Shown here piece by piece: positions 44,366-53,019 of a DNA stretch of 64,000 nucleotides. The stretch is taken from assembly GCF_001013905.1 (NCBI RefSeq), contig NZ_LN831790.1:1798001-1862000 (forward strand). Reading direction: 5' to 3'. This DNA comes from Streptomyces leeuwenhoekii (GTDB lineage: Bacteria; Actinomycetota; Actinomycetes; Streptomycetales; Streptomycetaceae). Under the pieces are notes generated by a model, which was not told the origin of the DNA, ran no database searches, and saw only the letters and a program-made list of their open reading frames with translations. The stretch's first letter is position 1; each line of letters begins with the position of its first letter. The position numbers and the translations under genes were made by a program.

Positions 44366-46032
44366 CGGAAGTCCTCCTCGCGGTACTCCCGGTCGGAGCC
44401 GGCGGCGGTGGCCTCGCGCAGTTCGATCCGGCGGATCTTGCCCGAGATGGTCTTGGGCAGCTCACCGAACTCCAGACGCCGGATCCGCTTGTACGGAGCC
44501 AGCACCTCGCGGGAGTGCTCGAACAGCACCTTCGCGGTGTCCGGACCCGGCTCCCAGCCCTCCGCGAGCACCACGTACGCCTTCGGCACCGCAAGACGCA
44601 CCTCGTCCGGCGCCGGCACCACGGCCGCCTCCGCCACCGCCTCGTGCTCCAGCAGAGCACTCTCCAGCTCGAACGGGGAGATCTTGTAGTCCGACGCCTT
44701 GAACACATCGTCCGCACGGCCCACATACGTCAGATAACCGTCCGCGTCCCGCGCACCGATATCGCCCGTGCGGTAATAACCCCCGGCCATCGCCTCCGCC
44801 GTCCGGTCCGCGTCACCGTGGTAACCCGCCATCAACCCCACCGGCCGCACGGACAGATCCAGAGCGATCTCCCCCTCGACGGCACCCGGCGCACCCGTGA
44901 CCGGATCCAGCAGCTCCACCCGGTAACCGGGACTGGGCCGCCCCATCGACCCCGTCTTCAACACCTGGCCCGGCGTGTTGGCGATCTGCACCGCCGTCTC
45001 CGTCTGCCCGAACCCGTCCCGGATCGTCACCCCCCACGCCCGGCGCACCTGCTCGATCACCTCCGGATTGAGCGGCTCACCGGCCGCCACCGCCTCACGC
45101 GGCGGCCTGCGCAACTGCGTCAGATCCGCCTGGATCAGCATCCGCCACACCGTCGGCGGCGCACAGAACGTCGTCACACCCGCCCGGTCCATCTCCCTCA
45201 TCAACCGGGCCGCGTCGAAGCGGGTGTAGTTGTGCAGGAAGACCGTCGCCTCCGCGTTCCACGGCGCGAACAGGTTCGACCAGGCATGCTTGGCCCAGCC
45301 CGGCGAGGAGATGTTCAGATGCACATCCCCGGGCCGAAGCCCGATCCAGTACATGGTCGCCAGATGACCGACGGGATACGAGGTGTGGGTGTGCTCGACC
45401 AGCTTCGGGCGGGCCGTCGTCCCCGAGGTGAAATACAGCATCAGCGGGTCGTCGGCGTAGGTCGGCCCGTCCGCCACGAACACCTCCGAAGCCGTGCGGG
45501 CCTCCTCATACGGCAGCCAGCCCTGCGCCGCACCGCCCACCGCGATCCGCGTGTACCGTCCCGGCACACCGTCGAACTTGCCCGTGTCCTGGGAGCGGAC
45601 GATCACATGCGCCACCCGGCCCCGCTCCACCCGGTCCCGCAGATCGGCCGGCCCCAGCAGCGGAGTCGCCGGGATCACCACGGCACGCAGCTTCATCGCC
45701 GCCAGCGCCGTCTCCCACAGCTCCACCTGGTTGCCCAGCATGACCAGCACCCGGTCCTCGGCACCCACCCCCTGCCCGCGCAGCCAGTTCGCCACCCGGT
45801 CCGAACGCGCCGACATCTCCGCGAACGACACCCGCGTCCCGCTGCCGTCCTCCTCCACCAGATGCAACGCCGTCCGGTCATTGCCGTCCGCGATCACATC
45901 GAACCAGTCCAGCGCCCAGTTGAACCGCTCCGGCCGGGGCCAGGCAAAGCCCTCGTAAGCGGTGGCGTAATCCTCGCGGTGCTCCAGCAGGAAGTCCCGC
46001 GCCCTGCGGAAGAGCTCCGTCGCCGTCGTCAT
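44362..46032 (-). CDS. AMP-forming acyl-CoA synthetase (AcsM/medium-chain type)
   Basis: 556 aa ANL enzyme: YFTSGTTARPKLVEHTH, GFGQTETAVQ, YRTGDIGARDADGYLTYVGR, KISPFELESALLEH and the catalytic Lys in TISGKIRRIELRE. The N-terminal RFNWALDWFDVIADG resembles the start of medium-chain acyl-CoA/acetyl-CoA synthetase-like proteins. ATG 46032 follows GGAGGAC. It is the first gene of a two-gene operon and divergent from a GAF-LuxR regulator; the intervening tandem palindromes are probably that regulator's sites. Confidence 0.92.
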   Translation of the reverse strand: MTTATELFRRARDFLLEHREDYATAYEGFAWPRPERFNWALDWFDVIADGNDRTALHLVEEDGSGTRVSFAEMSARSDRVANWLRGQGVGAEDRVLVMLGNQVELWETALAAMKLRAVVIPATPLLGPADLRDRVERGRVAHVIVRSQDTGKFDGVPGRYTRIAVGGAAQGWLPYEEARTASEVFVADGPTYADDPLMLYFTSGTTARPKLVEHTHTSYPVGHLATMYWIGLRPGDVHLNISSPGWAKHAWSNLFAPWNAEATVFLHNYTRFDAARLMREMDRAGVTTFCAPPTVWRMLIQADLTQLRRPPREAVAAGEPLNPEVIEQVRRAWGVTIRDGFGQTETAVQIANTPGQVLKTGSMGRPSPGYRVELLDPVTGAPGAVEGEIALDLSVRPVGLMAGYHGDADRTAEAMAGGYYRTGDIGARDADGYLTYVGRADDVFKASDYKISPFELESALLEHEAVAEAAVVPAPDEVRLAVPKAYVVLAEGWEPGPDTAKVLFEHSREVLAPYKRIRRLEFGELPKTISGKIRRIELREATAAGSDREYREEDFR

Positions 46033-46104
46033 CTGTCCTCCTCGGTGCCGGACCATTGCCGGGCGGCTCTCTGCCATCGTGTAATCCGTGATGCAGGTCT
46101 CACT

Positions 46105-46148
46105 ACCCCCGAACGGGGGTGTGCGCCGGGAAAGGCCCCCGAACGGGG
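46105..46148. promoter_or_regulatory. Tandem CCCCGAACGGGG palindromes
   Basis: ACCCCCG-AA-CGGGGGT (46105-46120) and CCCCG-AA-CGGGG (46137-46148), centres exactly 30 bp apart, lie between the acyl-CoA synthetase operon and the divergent LuxR gene. Confidence 0.65.
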
Positions 46149-46188
46149 AGACCGCCCCCCGGCGAGCCGCATCGGAAAGGGCGAGTAC

Positions 46189-47031
46189 GTGGCAGCAGAC
46201 GCGGCCGACGTGGTGGAGATCCGCAGCGCACTGGTCAGGCTGCGGCGCGCCACCGGACTTCCCGTCGTCTTCGGCGGGCTGATGGAGTCCGGCCGGCGGC
46301 GGGTGCGGATCAGCGAGCTCAGCGGCACCGCCACGGCCGCGCTCAGCTCCCTCGCCGTGACCTCCGGCAGCGGCCTGGGCGGCAAGGCGGTCGCGCTCGC
46401 CCGGCCATGCGCCGTGACCGACTACTCCGCCGCCCGCCACATCAGCCACGAGTACGACGCCCCGGTCGCCGCCGAGGGACTGCGCTCGGTGGTGGCGGTG
46501 CCGGTGGTGGTCCGGCGCCGGGTGCGCGGAGTGCTGTACGGCGCCCTGCGCGCGGCCCAGCCGCTGGGCGACCGGACCCTGAGCGCGGCCGTGGAGGCGG
46601 CGCGGGACGTGGAACAGGCGCTGCTGCTGCGGGAGGAGGCGCGGGAGCTGGTGACGGCGGCCCGGCCGGTGCCCCTGCGGGAGGTCGCCGCGGGTGCGGC
46701 CCGGGAACAGGTCCGGGAGGCGCACGCGGCGCTGCGGGCGCTGCTGCCGCGGGTCACGGACGCCTCCCTGCGGACCGAACTGCTCGACGTGTGCGCGCTG
46801 CTGGCGGGCGAGACCGGGTGCGGGCCGGTGGGCGGGGTACGCCTGGCTCCGCGCGAGGTGGACGTGCTGGCGTGCGTCGCCGACGGGGCGACCAACGCGG
46901 CGGCGGCCGAGCGGCTCGGGCTGCGCGCCGAGACGGTGAAGGCGTATCTGCGGTCGGCGATGCGGAAGCTGGGGGCACGCACCCGGGGGGAGGCCGTGGT
47001 GGCGGCGCGCCGGGCGGGGTGGCTGCCGTAG
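46189..47031 (+). CDS. GAF-domain LuxR-type transcriptional regulator
   Basis: 280 aa. Residues about 20-140 form a GAF-like sensor (GLGGKAVALARPCAVTDYSA, RSVVAVPVVVRRRVRGVLYG). A helical linker precedes the C-terminal LuxR HTH, LAPREVDVLACVADGATNA through LGLRAETVKAYLRSAMRKLG. No response-regulator phosphoacceptor domain is present, so it is ligand-sensing. GTG 46189 follows a GGAAAGGG stretch. Likely controls the divergent acyl-CoA synthetase pair (inference). Confidence 0.88.
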   Translation: MAADAADVVEIRSALVRLRRATGLPVVFGGLMESGRRRVRISELSGTATAALSSLAVTSGSGLGGKAVALARPCAVTDYSAARHISHEYDAPVAAEGLRSVVAVPVVVRRRVRGVLYGALRAAQPLGDRTLSAAVEAARDVEQALLLREEARELVTAARPVPLREVAAGAAREQVREAHAALRALLPRVTDASLRTELLDVCALLAGETGCGPVGGVRLAPREVDVLACVADGATNAAAAERLGLRAETVKAYLRSAMRKLGARTRGEAVVAARRAGWLP

Positions 47032-47341
47032 GGACCGGCCGGCCGGTGCCGTGCCCGGAGCGCGCCCACGCCCCGCCCACCTCGCCCCGTCGCGGTCGTA
47101 CGGTCGCGGCGGCGGATGCCGCGCGGTGGAGGACTCCTCGGGTGAGCGTGCGGCCGGGTCTCCCCTTGCTGATACCGGGACGCCGCCGGCACGTCTTCGG
47201 TATGCTCAAGTCGGCCTGAAAGACGTGTAGTTCGCGAAAGAGCTCGGGACCGGCCCGATGAGGGGCGGTGACGCCGGCGCCCGGTTGGGGAGGCGCAGGC
47301 GCCGCCTGACGCCCCTGCCGGTCCGTCTCGGAAGGAGCTGC
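47032..47341. other. Gene-free stretch, 310 bp
   Basis: A 14-bp palindrome ACCGGCC-GGCCGGT (47034-47047) follows the LuxR stop and may aid termination; TATGCT at 47201-47206 could be a -10 element for the small downstream gene. Nothing else supported. Confidence 0.45.
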
Positions 47342-47509
47342 ATGGAACTCGCGGGCTGGGTCACGCTCGGCACTGCCGCGGTCGCGGGAGGTTTCACCGT
47401 CCTGGGCCACCTCTTCGATCAAGTGCCGGTACTGGCCGAAAAGATGATCACGGCGATTCGCTCCGTTCGCGCGGTGCGCGACGAAGTGAAGCGGAGCGAT
47501 CGCACGTGA
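47342..47509 (+). CDS. Small hypothetical protein, 55 aa
   Basis: Strong ribosome site GGAAGGAG just before ATG 47342. The N-terminal half (MELAGWVTLGTAAVAGGFTV) can form one membrane helix; the C-terminal half is an amphipathic basic helix ending in EVKRSDRT. Not recognised. Single-gene unit between the LuxR gene and a convergent methyltransferase. Confidence 0.6.
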   Translation: MELAGWVTLGTAAVAGGFTVLGHLFDQVPVLAEKMITAIRSVRAVRDEVKRSDRT

Positions 47510-47735
47510 CCGCGTACGCGCCAGGACATCCCCGCTGCCTGGCGCGGACGCATGACTCACGGGCCCAGCCCCCTTCCGCCCTGCCGTGCGTTGGCCGGCG
47601 TACCCGCGGCCGGCGCGCACGTGCCGCCGGACGATCGCCGTCGCCGCGCGGGTCGCGGACGCCGGGGCGGGAGCCGCCGCCCGGGTGGCCCGGCAGGTGG
47701 CCGCGTCCCTGTCTGAACCGCCCTGGACCGCCCTG

Positions 47736-47767
47736 GGCCGGGGTGCCCACCGGGCGGTGCCCCGGCC
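47736..47767 (-). terminator. Terminator of the methyltransferase gene
   Basis: GGCCGGGG (47736-47743) and CCCCGGCC (47760-47767) with an inner CACC/GGTG stem, 3 nt beyond the minus-strand stop. Confidence 0.65.
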
Positions 47768-47770
47768 GGG

Positions 47771-48574
47771 TCAGGGCTTGCGGGCCACGCCGCAGACGGC
47801 GACGTCGGCCACGGGCTCGGCCGCCTGAGCCGGGTCCGGGCGCCAGGCGGCAGTGGGCACCACCTTGGGCTCCAGGAGCTCCAGCCCGTCGAAGAAGGCG
47901 GCGATCTCCTCCGGCGCGCGCAGGTGGTAGGTGTTGGCCGACTGGCTGTTGTAGATCTCGACGGCCCGGTTGAGCGCCTCGTTGCTGTTGGTGCCGTCGC
48001 TGAGGGCGAGGTAGCTGCCCGGCGGCAGTTCCGCGACCAGCCGGGCCACCAGCTCCCCGGGGCGGTCGGCGTCGGCGATCTGGCCCATGATCCCCAGCAT
48101 GGTCAGGGCGACCGGACGGCTGAAGTCCAGCGTCTTGGCCGCCTCGGTCAGGATGCGCTCCGGGTCGCGGACATCGGCGTCGATGTAGGCGCACGCTCCC
48201 TCGGGGCTGCTGGTCAGCAGCGCCTGCGCGTGGGTCAGCACGAGGGGGTCGTTGTCGACGTAGACGATGCGGCTCTCCGGCGCGATGCGCTGGGCCAGCT
48301 CGTGGGTGTTGTCCGCGGTGGGCAGTCCGGTGCCGATGTCGAGGAACTGGCGGATGCCGGCCTCCCCCGCCAGGAAGCGCACGGCGCGCGCCAGGAACTG
48401 CCGCTGGAGCCGGGCGACGGCCGCGAATTCCGGGAACGTCGAGAGGATGACGTCACCGGCCTCGCTGTCGACGGGGTAGTTGTCCTTGCCGCCCAGCAGG
48501 TAGTTCCAGACCCGGGCGGAGTGCGGGCGGTCGGTCCGCAGCCGCTCCCTGACTTCGTCACTCACATGGTTCAT
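47771..48574 (-). CDS. DUF574-type SAM-dependent methyltransferase
   Basis: 267 aa. The family start PHSARVWNYLLGGKDNYPVD, the SAM loop QFLDIGTGLPTADNTHE, and YVDNDPLVLTHAQALL are characteristic of the actinobacterial S-adenosyl methyltransferase group expanded in Streptomyces. A SAM-binding fold is clear; substrates of these proteins are generally unknown. ATG 48574 lacks a good ribosome site; the in-frame ATG six codons upstream is an alternative. It is divergent from the pyruvyltransferase-like gene. Confidence 0.88.
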   Translation of the reverse strand: MNHVSDEVRERLRTDRPHSARVWNYLLGGKDNYPVDSEAGDVILSTFPEFAAVARLQRQFLARAVRFLAGEAGIRQFLDIGTGLPTADNTHELAQRIAPESRIVYVDNDPLVLTHAQALLTSSPEGACAYIDADVRDPERILTEAAKTLDFSRPVALTMLGIMGQIADADRPGELVARLVAELPPGSYLALSDGTNSNEALNRAVEIYNSQSANTYHLRAPEEIAAFFDGLELLEPKVVPTAAWRPDPAQAAEPVADVAVCGVARKP

Positions 48575-48581
48575 GGGGATA

Positions 48582-48612
48582 GCCTCACACAAAGTGACTC
48601 CCGCCGTGAGGC
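48582..48612. promoter_or_regulatory. Inverted repeat in divergent promoter region
   Basis: GCCTCAC (48582-48588) and GTGAGGC (48606-48612), 24 bp apart centre to centre of arms, just upstream of the methyltransferase start. Confidence 0.3.
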
Positions 48613-48718
48613 CAACTTCGTTGCCCGAGGCAGCGTTTCACCGTTCGGGCGATCACCGGGCGGCGGCTCGGGTGAGGGGCGGGGCCCCGGTGATTGGCCT
48701 CCGGCCCGGCGGGCACCC

Positions 48719-49645
48719 ATGGGCACTGTGCACGGACGGCGAAGAATTCTGGTGACGGGGTGGTTCAGCTTCCCGGACGGGGAGGCGACCGCCGGGGACG
48801 TGCTGGCGCTGCACCGGGTGGAGGAGGTGCTGCGCGGCGCGGACGCGGCGTACGACGTCGTATGGAGTCCGGGCTTCCGGCTCGAGGGGCTGCACTTCGA
48901 GGACGTGGACCCGGCGGTGTACTCGCATCTCGTGTTCGTGTGCGGCCCCGTGCACGGCCGGCAGATCGAGGAGCTGCACCGGCGGTTCGCGCACTGTGTG
49001 CGCGTCGCGGTCGGCGTCTCCGTCGTCGACGCCGGCTCCCCCGCCGTCACCGGCTTCGACCGCGTACTCGTCCGCGACGCCCCCGGCGCCGAGCCGACCG
49101 CCGACCTCGCGGCGCGCGCCCCCGGCCTGTCCGCCCGGCCCGTCGCCGGGGTGATCCTCACGCACGGGCAGCACGAGTACGGGCCGCGGCGCCGCCATGA
49201 GCAGGTCGCCGCCGCGGTGACGCGGTGGCTGGCCGGGAAGGACTGCGCGCGTCTGGAGCTGGAGACGCGGCTGGACGCGCACGACTGGCGGCTGTGCGCG
49301 ACCCCCGCGCAGCTCGAGTCGGTGCTGGCCCGGCTGGATGTCGTCGTCACCGACCGGCTGCACGGTCTGGTGCTGGCGCTGCGGGCGGGGACACCGGCCC
49401 TCGCGGTCGATCCCGTCGAGGGCGGCGCCAAGGTGACCGCCCAGGCCCGCGCCTGCGGCTGGCCCGCGCTGCTGGCGGCCGAGGAACTGGCCACGGCCGG
49501 GCTGGAACGCTGGTGGGAGTGGTGTCTGGGCGAAGGGCGCGAGCGGGCCCGGCGGATCGGCGAGGGGTTCCGGACGGGCGCCCGTCCCGACGGCGCGGAC
49601 GCCCTGGCCGAGGCGCTGGGACCGGCGCTGCGGCCCGCCGGATGA
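48719..49645 (+). CDS. Polysaccharide pyruvyltransferase-like protein
   Basis: 308 aa. N-terminal ILVTGWFSFPDGEATAGDVL and C-terminal VVTDRLHGLVLALRAGTPAL fit the polysaccharide pyruvyltransferase fold; the D-R-x-H segment is its best-conserved motif. Family members add pyruvate ketals to surface sugars or act in related glycan steps. The motif is intact but the N-terminal half is divergent, so function is uncertain. Location 500 bp from the heptose-glycan operon, convergent to it, makes a glycan role attractive but unproven. ATG 48719 has no strong ribosome site. Confidence 0.72.
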   Translation: MGTVHGRRRILVTGWFSFPDGEATAGDVLALHRVEEVLRGADAAYDVVWSPGFRLEGLHFEDVDPAVYSHLVFVCGPVHGRQIEELHRRFAHCVRVAVGVSVVDAGSPAVTGFDRVLVRDAPGAEPTADLAARAPGLSARPVAGVILTHGQHEYGPRRRHEQVAAAVTRWLAGKDCARLELETRLDAHDWRLCATPAQLESVLARLDVVVTDRLHGLVLALRAGTPALAVDPVEGGAKVTAQARACGWPALLAAEELATAGLERWWEWCLGEGRERARRIGEGFRTGARPDGADALAEALGPALRPAG

Positions 49646-49745
49646 CCGGCCCGGGGCCGGGCCGGCCGGCCGGTGGCGGGCGGGCGCGGGCACCCGGCGT
49701 TCCGTCCGGCCGCCGCAGTGGAGGAGCAGCAGAGGAGGAGAGACA

Positions 49746-50054
49746 GTGACCGCCCACCGGCTCACCGCACACGAGCGGCGCGTCCTCGCCGAACTGGAAC
49801 GGGATCTGCGCCGCGACCGGCGGCTCGACCGCTGGATGCGCACGTTCCGGCCGGGACCCCGCTCCCTTCCGGCCCGGGTGGCGGCGTACCGCCCGTGCGG
49901 GCGGACGGTCGCACTCCTGTCGGCCGTCTCCGTCGCGCTCATGGTGTCCGGGATCGTCACCTCGGAACCGGTCGTCATCTGGGCCTTCGCGGCCGTGTGG
50001 CCGGTCACGCTGTACGCCGTCTTCCGGCTGCTGTGCCGCTGGACGGAGGGCTGA
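49746..50054 (+). CDS. DUF3040 small membrane protein
   Basis: 102 aa. The N-terminal helix LTAHERRVLAELERDLRRD is the DUF3040 signature; two transmembrane helices follow (VALLSAVSVALMVSGIV and VIWAFAAVWPVTLYAVF). GTG 49746 follows GGAGGAGA. Function of the family is unknown. Convergent with the last gene of the heptose operon. Confidence 0.85.
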   Translation: MTAHRLTAHERRVLAELERDLRRDRRLDRWMRTFRPGPRSLPARVAAYRPCGRTVALLSAVSVALMVSGIVTSEPVVIWAFAAVWPVTLYAVFRLLCRWTEG

Positions 50055-50150
50055 GCGGCCGGGCGTCGCGGCCCGGAGGGCGAGCGGCCGCCCGGGCCCC
50101 GGGTGAGGTGCCCGCCCGCGCGAGAGGGCCGCGCGCGCCGCGGCGCGGGC

Positions 50151-51047
50151 TCATCCCGTGTAGCTGCGGGCCCGGGAGTCGCGCTGGGACGGTTCCAGCA
50201 GCCGCAGCCGGGCCTCGACCTCGGGCGGCAGCGCCCGGCGTTCCCGCAGCACCCAGGGCAGCGCGGCCGCCGCCTCGGCGAAGGCGCGCAGGGACGCGGT
50301 GTCGCGGGGCACCGTGCGGGCCAGGTGCAGGGTGCGGCGCAGCGCGGTCCGGGCCGGGCGGCGCAGCCAGGTGAACCACAGGGTGTTGCGGATGCCGTGG
50401 GTGCGGCGCAGGGTGGCGTCCCGGACCACCGACGCCTGGTGGTGGATGGTCAGGTGGTCGGCGTACATGAGCCACCAGCCGTTCGCGGCCAGGTCGGCGG
50501 CGAGCAGTTCCTCCTCGCCGCCGAGCCAGAGCCGGGGGTGGAAGCCGCCCGCGGCGCGGAAGGCGTCGGTGCGCAGCACGGTCGCGGCGGCCAGGAACGA
50601 GCCGAGGGCCGGGCCGGGCAGCCACTCGGGTCCCGGGATCGGCGAATCGCGCAGTTCCTTGACGATCGGGTCCTCGGTGCCGTCCGGTTCGACGACGATC
50701 CGCGCCGTGACCGCGCCGAGCGCGGGGTGCCGGTCGAGCAGGTCGGCGGCGCCGGACAGCGAGCCGGGCGCCCACCAGGAGTCGTCGTCGCAGAAGGCGA
50801 CGTAGGGGGTGCGGACGTGGCGGACGGCCAGGTTGCGGCCGACCGCGCCGAGGTTGCGGCCGGGGCGCAGCAGCCGCACCCGGGGGTGGTGGCGGGCGAC
50901 GGCGGGGGACGTGCCGTCCGTGGAGCCGTTGTCGGTGACGATCACCGGCGGCTGCTCCGGCAGCTCGGCGAGGCGGTCCAGGGTGCGCAGCAGTTCGGGG
51001 CGCCGGTTGTGGGTGATGACGACGACGGTGGTGCGCGGGTCGCTCAT
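50151..51047 (-). CDS. Family 2 glycosyltransferase (GT-A fold)
   Basis: 298 aa. VVVITHNRRPELLRTLDRL, VTDNGSTDGT, then the metal-binding DxD-like CDDDSWW and GGEEELLAADLA. Inverting GT2 enzymes transfer sugars from nucleotide donors. C-terminal part contains Trp/Arg-rich helices (NTLWFTWLRRPARTAL) as in membrane-associated rhamnosyl or galactosyl transferases. ATG 51047 overlaps the upstream stop (ATGA). Last gene of the operon; closely paralogous to the next gene, suggesting duplication. Confidence 0.9.
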   Translation of the reverse strand: MSDPRTTVVVITHNRRPELLRTLDRLAELPEQPPVIVTDNGSTDGTSPAVARHHPRVRLLRPGRNLGAVGRNLAVRHVRTPYVAFCDDDSWWAPGSLSGAADLLDRHPALGAVTARIVVEPDGTEDPIVKELRDSPIPGPEWLPGPALGSFLAAATVLRTDAFRAAGGFHPRLWLGGEEELLAADLAANGWWLMYADHLTIHHQASVVRDATLRRTHGIRNTLWFTWLRRPARTALRRTLHLARTVPRDTASLRAFAEAAAALPWVLRERRALPPEVEARLRLLEPSQRDSRARSYTG

Positions 51048-51958
51048 GCGTCCGCTCCGTCCAGGCGGCGGGCGGCCCGCTCCACGTGCGGCGGCAGCGG
51101 TCTGCGGTCGCGCAGGGCGGCGGGCAGGCGGCCGAGCGCCTCGCGCAGGGCGCGCCGGGCGTGCGGGTCGTGGCGTGCCTCGGCGGCCAGGTCGCGGGTG
51201 CGGGCGAGCGCGTACGGCAGGGGGCGGCGCAGCCAGGCGGTGAGGAGTTCGTTGCGGCGGACGACGGCGGTGCGGCCGGTGCGGGGGCCGGGGTCCGGGT
51301 GGTGGTGGGCGACCACGTCGGGGCAGTGGGTGACGCCCCAGCCGCGGGCGGCCAGGTCGTAGGCGAGCAGAGTCTCCTCGGCGCCGAAGAACAGCAGGGG
51401 GTGGTAGCCGCCCGCGTCGAGGTAGGAGGTGCGGCGGGCGACGGCGGCGCAGCCGAGGAAGCCGAGGACCTGGGTGCCGGGCAGGTCGGTGGCCGGGCCG
51501 AGGGGGGAGGTGGCGAGCACGTCGTTGAGCGGGTCGGGGTCGTCGGCGGGGCCGACGAGGGTGCGGGCGGCGACCAGGCCGAGCCGCGGGTGCTCGTCGA
51601 AGAGGCGGGCGGCCGTGCTCAGGGCGCCGGGCGCCCACCAGGAGTCGTCGTCGCTGAAGGCCACGTAGGGGGTGTCCAGGGCGCGGACGCCGTGGGTGCG
51701 GGCGAGGGCGCCGCAGTTGTACGGCAGCGCGAGGACCCGCACCCGGGGGAAGTCGCGGGCGAGCATCGCGCGGGTGCCGTCGGTGGAGGCGTTGTCCGCC
51801 ACGACGATCTCGGGCCGCTCCGGCAGGGCGAGCAGATGGCGCAGGGTGACGGCGAGACTGGCGGAGCGGTTGCGGGTGGCGATGACGATGCCGACGGGGG
51901 CGCGGCGCGTGGCGTCGCTGGACGCCCGTTCGCGGGTGGCTGACAGTCCGTTGCTCAT
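51044..51958 (-). CDS. Family 2 glycosyltransferase
   Basis: 304 aa. GIVIATRNRSASLAVTLRHL, VADNASTDGTRAML, FSDDDSWWAPGAL and FGAEETLLAYDLA parallel the neighbouring GT2 almost motif for motif, so the pair arose by tandem duplication. A second half with ELLTAWLRRPLPYALARTRD is shared too. Overlaps both neighbours by ATGA. Donor and acceptor unknown; presence of an activated-heptose pathway in the operon suggests heptosyl or other surface-sugar transfer. Confidence 0.9.
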   Translation of the reverse strand: MSNGLSATRERASSDATRRAPVGIVIATRNRSASLAVTLRHLLALPERPEIVVADNASTDGTRAMLARDFPRVRVLALPYNCGALARTHGVRALDTPYVAFSDDDSWWAPGALSTAARLFDEHPRLGLVAARTLVGPADDPDPLNDVLATSPLGPATDLPGTQVLGFLGCAAVARRTSYLDAGGYHPLLFFGAEETLLAYDLAARGWGVTHCPDVVAHHHPDPGPRTGRTAVVRRNELLTAWLRRPLPYALARTRDLAAEARHDPHARRALREALGRLPAALRDRRPLPPHVERAARRLDGADA

Positions 51959-53019
51959 GGTGCCTCGGCAGGGGTGGGGGCGGGCTCGGGCGGGCGGGGC
52001 GGCGAGGCCGCCCGGGGCCCGCGGCCCGTCGTGTCGGTTGGTGCGTCGCGTTCGTTCGGTTCGTCGAGTGCGTCGAGTGCGTCGAGTACTTCGCCGACGG
52101 TGATGGCCAGCAGCGCGGGGCCGGGCTCGCGGCCGTGCGGGTCGCCGTCCGGGCCGGGGTGCCACAGGACGCGGTGGCGGGGGTGCGCGGGCGGGCCCCA
52201 GCGGCGGGGCGGGACGGGGCCGAAGAGGGTGACGGACGGGGCGGCGAGGGCGGCGGCCAGGTGGGCGATGCCGGTGTCGCCGCTGACCACGGCACGGGCG
52301 TCGGCGACGAGCGCGGACAGCTCGCCGTAGGGCAGGCCGCCGGCGAAGACGTCGGTGCCGGGCAGTCCGGCCGACCGGGCGAGCCGGGCCACCAGACCGG
52401 CCTCGTCCGCTCCCCCGGTGACCACGACCCGCAGGCCCCGCTCGCGCAGCGCCCGCGCGACGGCCGCGTACCGTTCGACGGGCCAGCAGCGGGAGGGGGC
52501 GCCCGCGCCCGGGTGCAGGACGACGGCCCCGGGGGCCGGGGACGGGCCCGGCGGGCGGGGCAGCAGCAGGTCGGCGGGGTCGGCGTCGATGCCGTACCAC
52601 GTCAGCAGCCGGCACCAGCGGTCCCGTTCGTGTTCCTCGGCGTACCAGGTGGGGCCGTCGATCCCGGGGGTCTCCGGGTGCGCGAACGCGAGCAGCCTGC
52701 GCGGGCGCAGGCGCATGAGCAGGCGGTGGCTGGGCGGGCCGTTGCCGTGCAGGTCGACGGCGATGTCCGGGGGCGGTCCGGTCCAGTCCAGGGAGCGGGG
52801 CACGGCCCGGCCGGGCGCGGCGGCGGGCAGCAGCCGGTCCACGGCCCCGGTGGCCGCGACGACCGGCGCCAGCTCCCCGGGGGTGGCCAGCACCAGTTCG
52901 TGATCCGGGTGGGCGCGGCGCAGCGCCCGCAGCGCGGGGACCCCGGCGAGCAGGTCACCGAGGCCCAGGGCGCGCAGGACCAGGAGCCGGGGGGTGCCGG
53001 GCGCGGGGGCCTCGGTCAT
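51955..53019 (-). CDS. Family 9 glycosyltransferase (heptosyltransferase-like)
   Basis: 354 aa. LLVLRALGLGDLLAGVPALR, VVLHPGAGAPSRCWPVERYA and VVSGDTGIAHLAAALAAPSVTLFGP are the GT9 / ADP-heptose:LPS heptosyltransferase motifs, including the C-terminal nucleotide-sugar-binding Asp and His. In Gram-negative bacteria such enzymes add heptose to lipid A-KDO; here the acceptor must differ. Coupled by ATGA overlaps to GT2 and HldE-like genes. A proline-rich C-terminal tail of about 30 residues is dispensable-looking. Confidence 0.9.
   Translation of the reverse strand: MTEAPAPGTPRLLVLRALGLGDLLAGVPALRALRRAHPDHELVLATPGELAPVVAATGAVDRLLPAAAPGRAVPRSLDWTGPPPDIAVDLHGNGPPSHRLLMRLRPRRLLAFAHPETPGIDGPTWYAEEHERDRWCRLLTWYGIDADPADLLLPRPPGPSPAPGAVVLHPGAGAPSRCWPVERYAAVARALRERGLRVVVTGGADEAGLVARLARSAGLPGTDVFAGGLPYGELSALVADARAVVSGDTGIAHLAAALAAPSVTLFGPVPPRRWGPPAHPRHRVLWHPGPDGDPHGREPGPALLAITVGEVLDALDALDEPNERDAPTDTTGRGPRAASPPRPPEPAPTPAEAP

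Noticed and set aside
52055..52095. Short tandem repeat near the end of a GT9 gene
   Set aside because: The TCGTCGAGTGCG-like repeats encode an Asp/Ala/Leu helix inside the reading frame; they are ordinary coding repeats.
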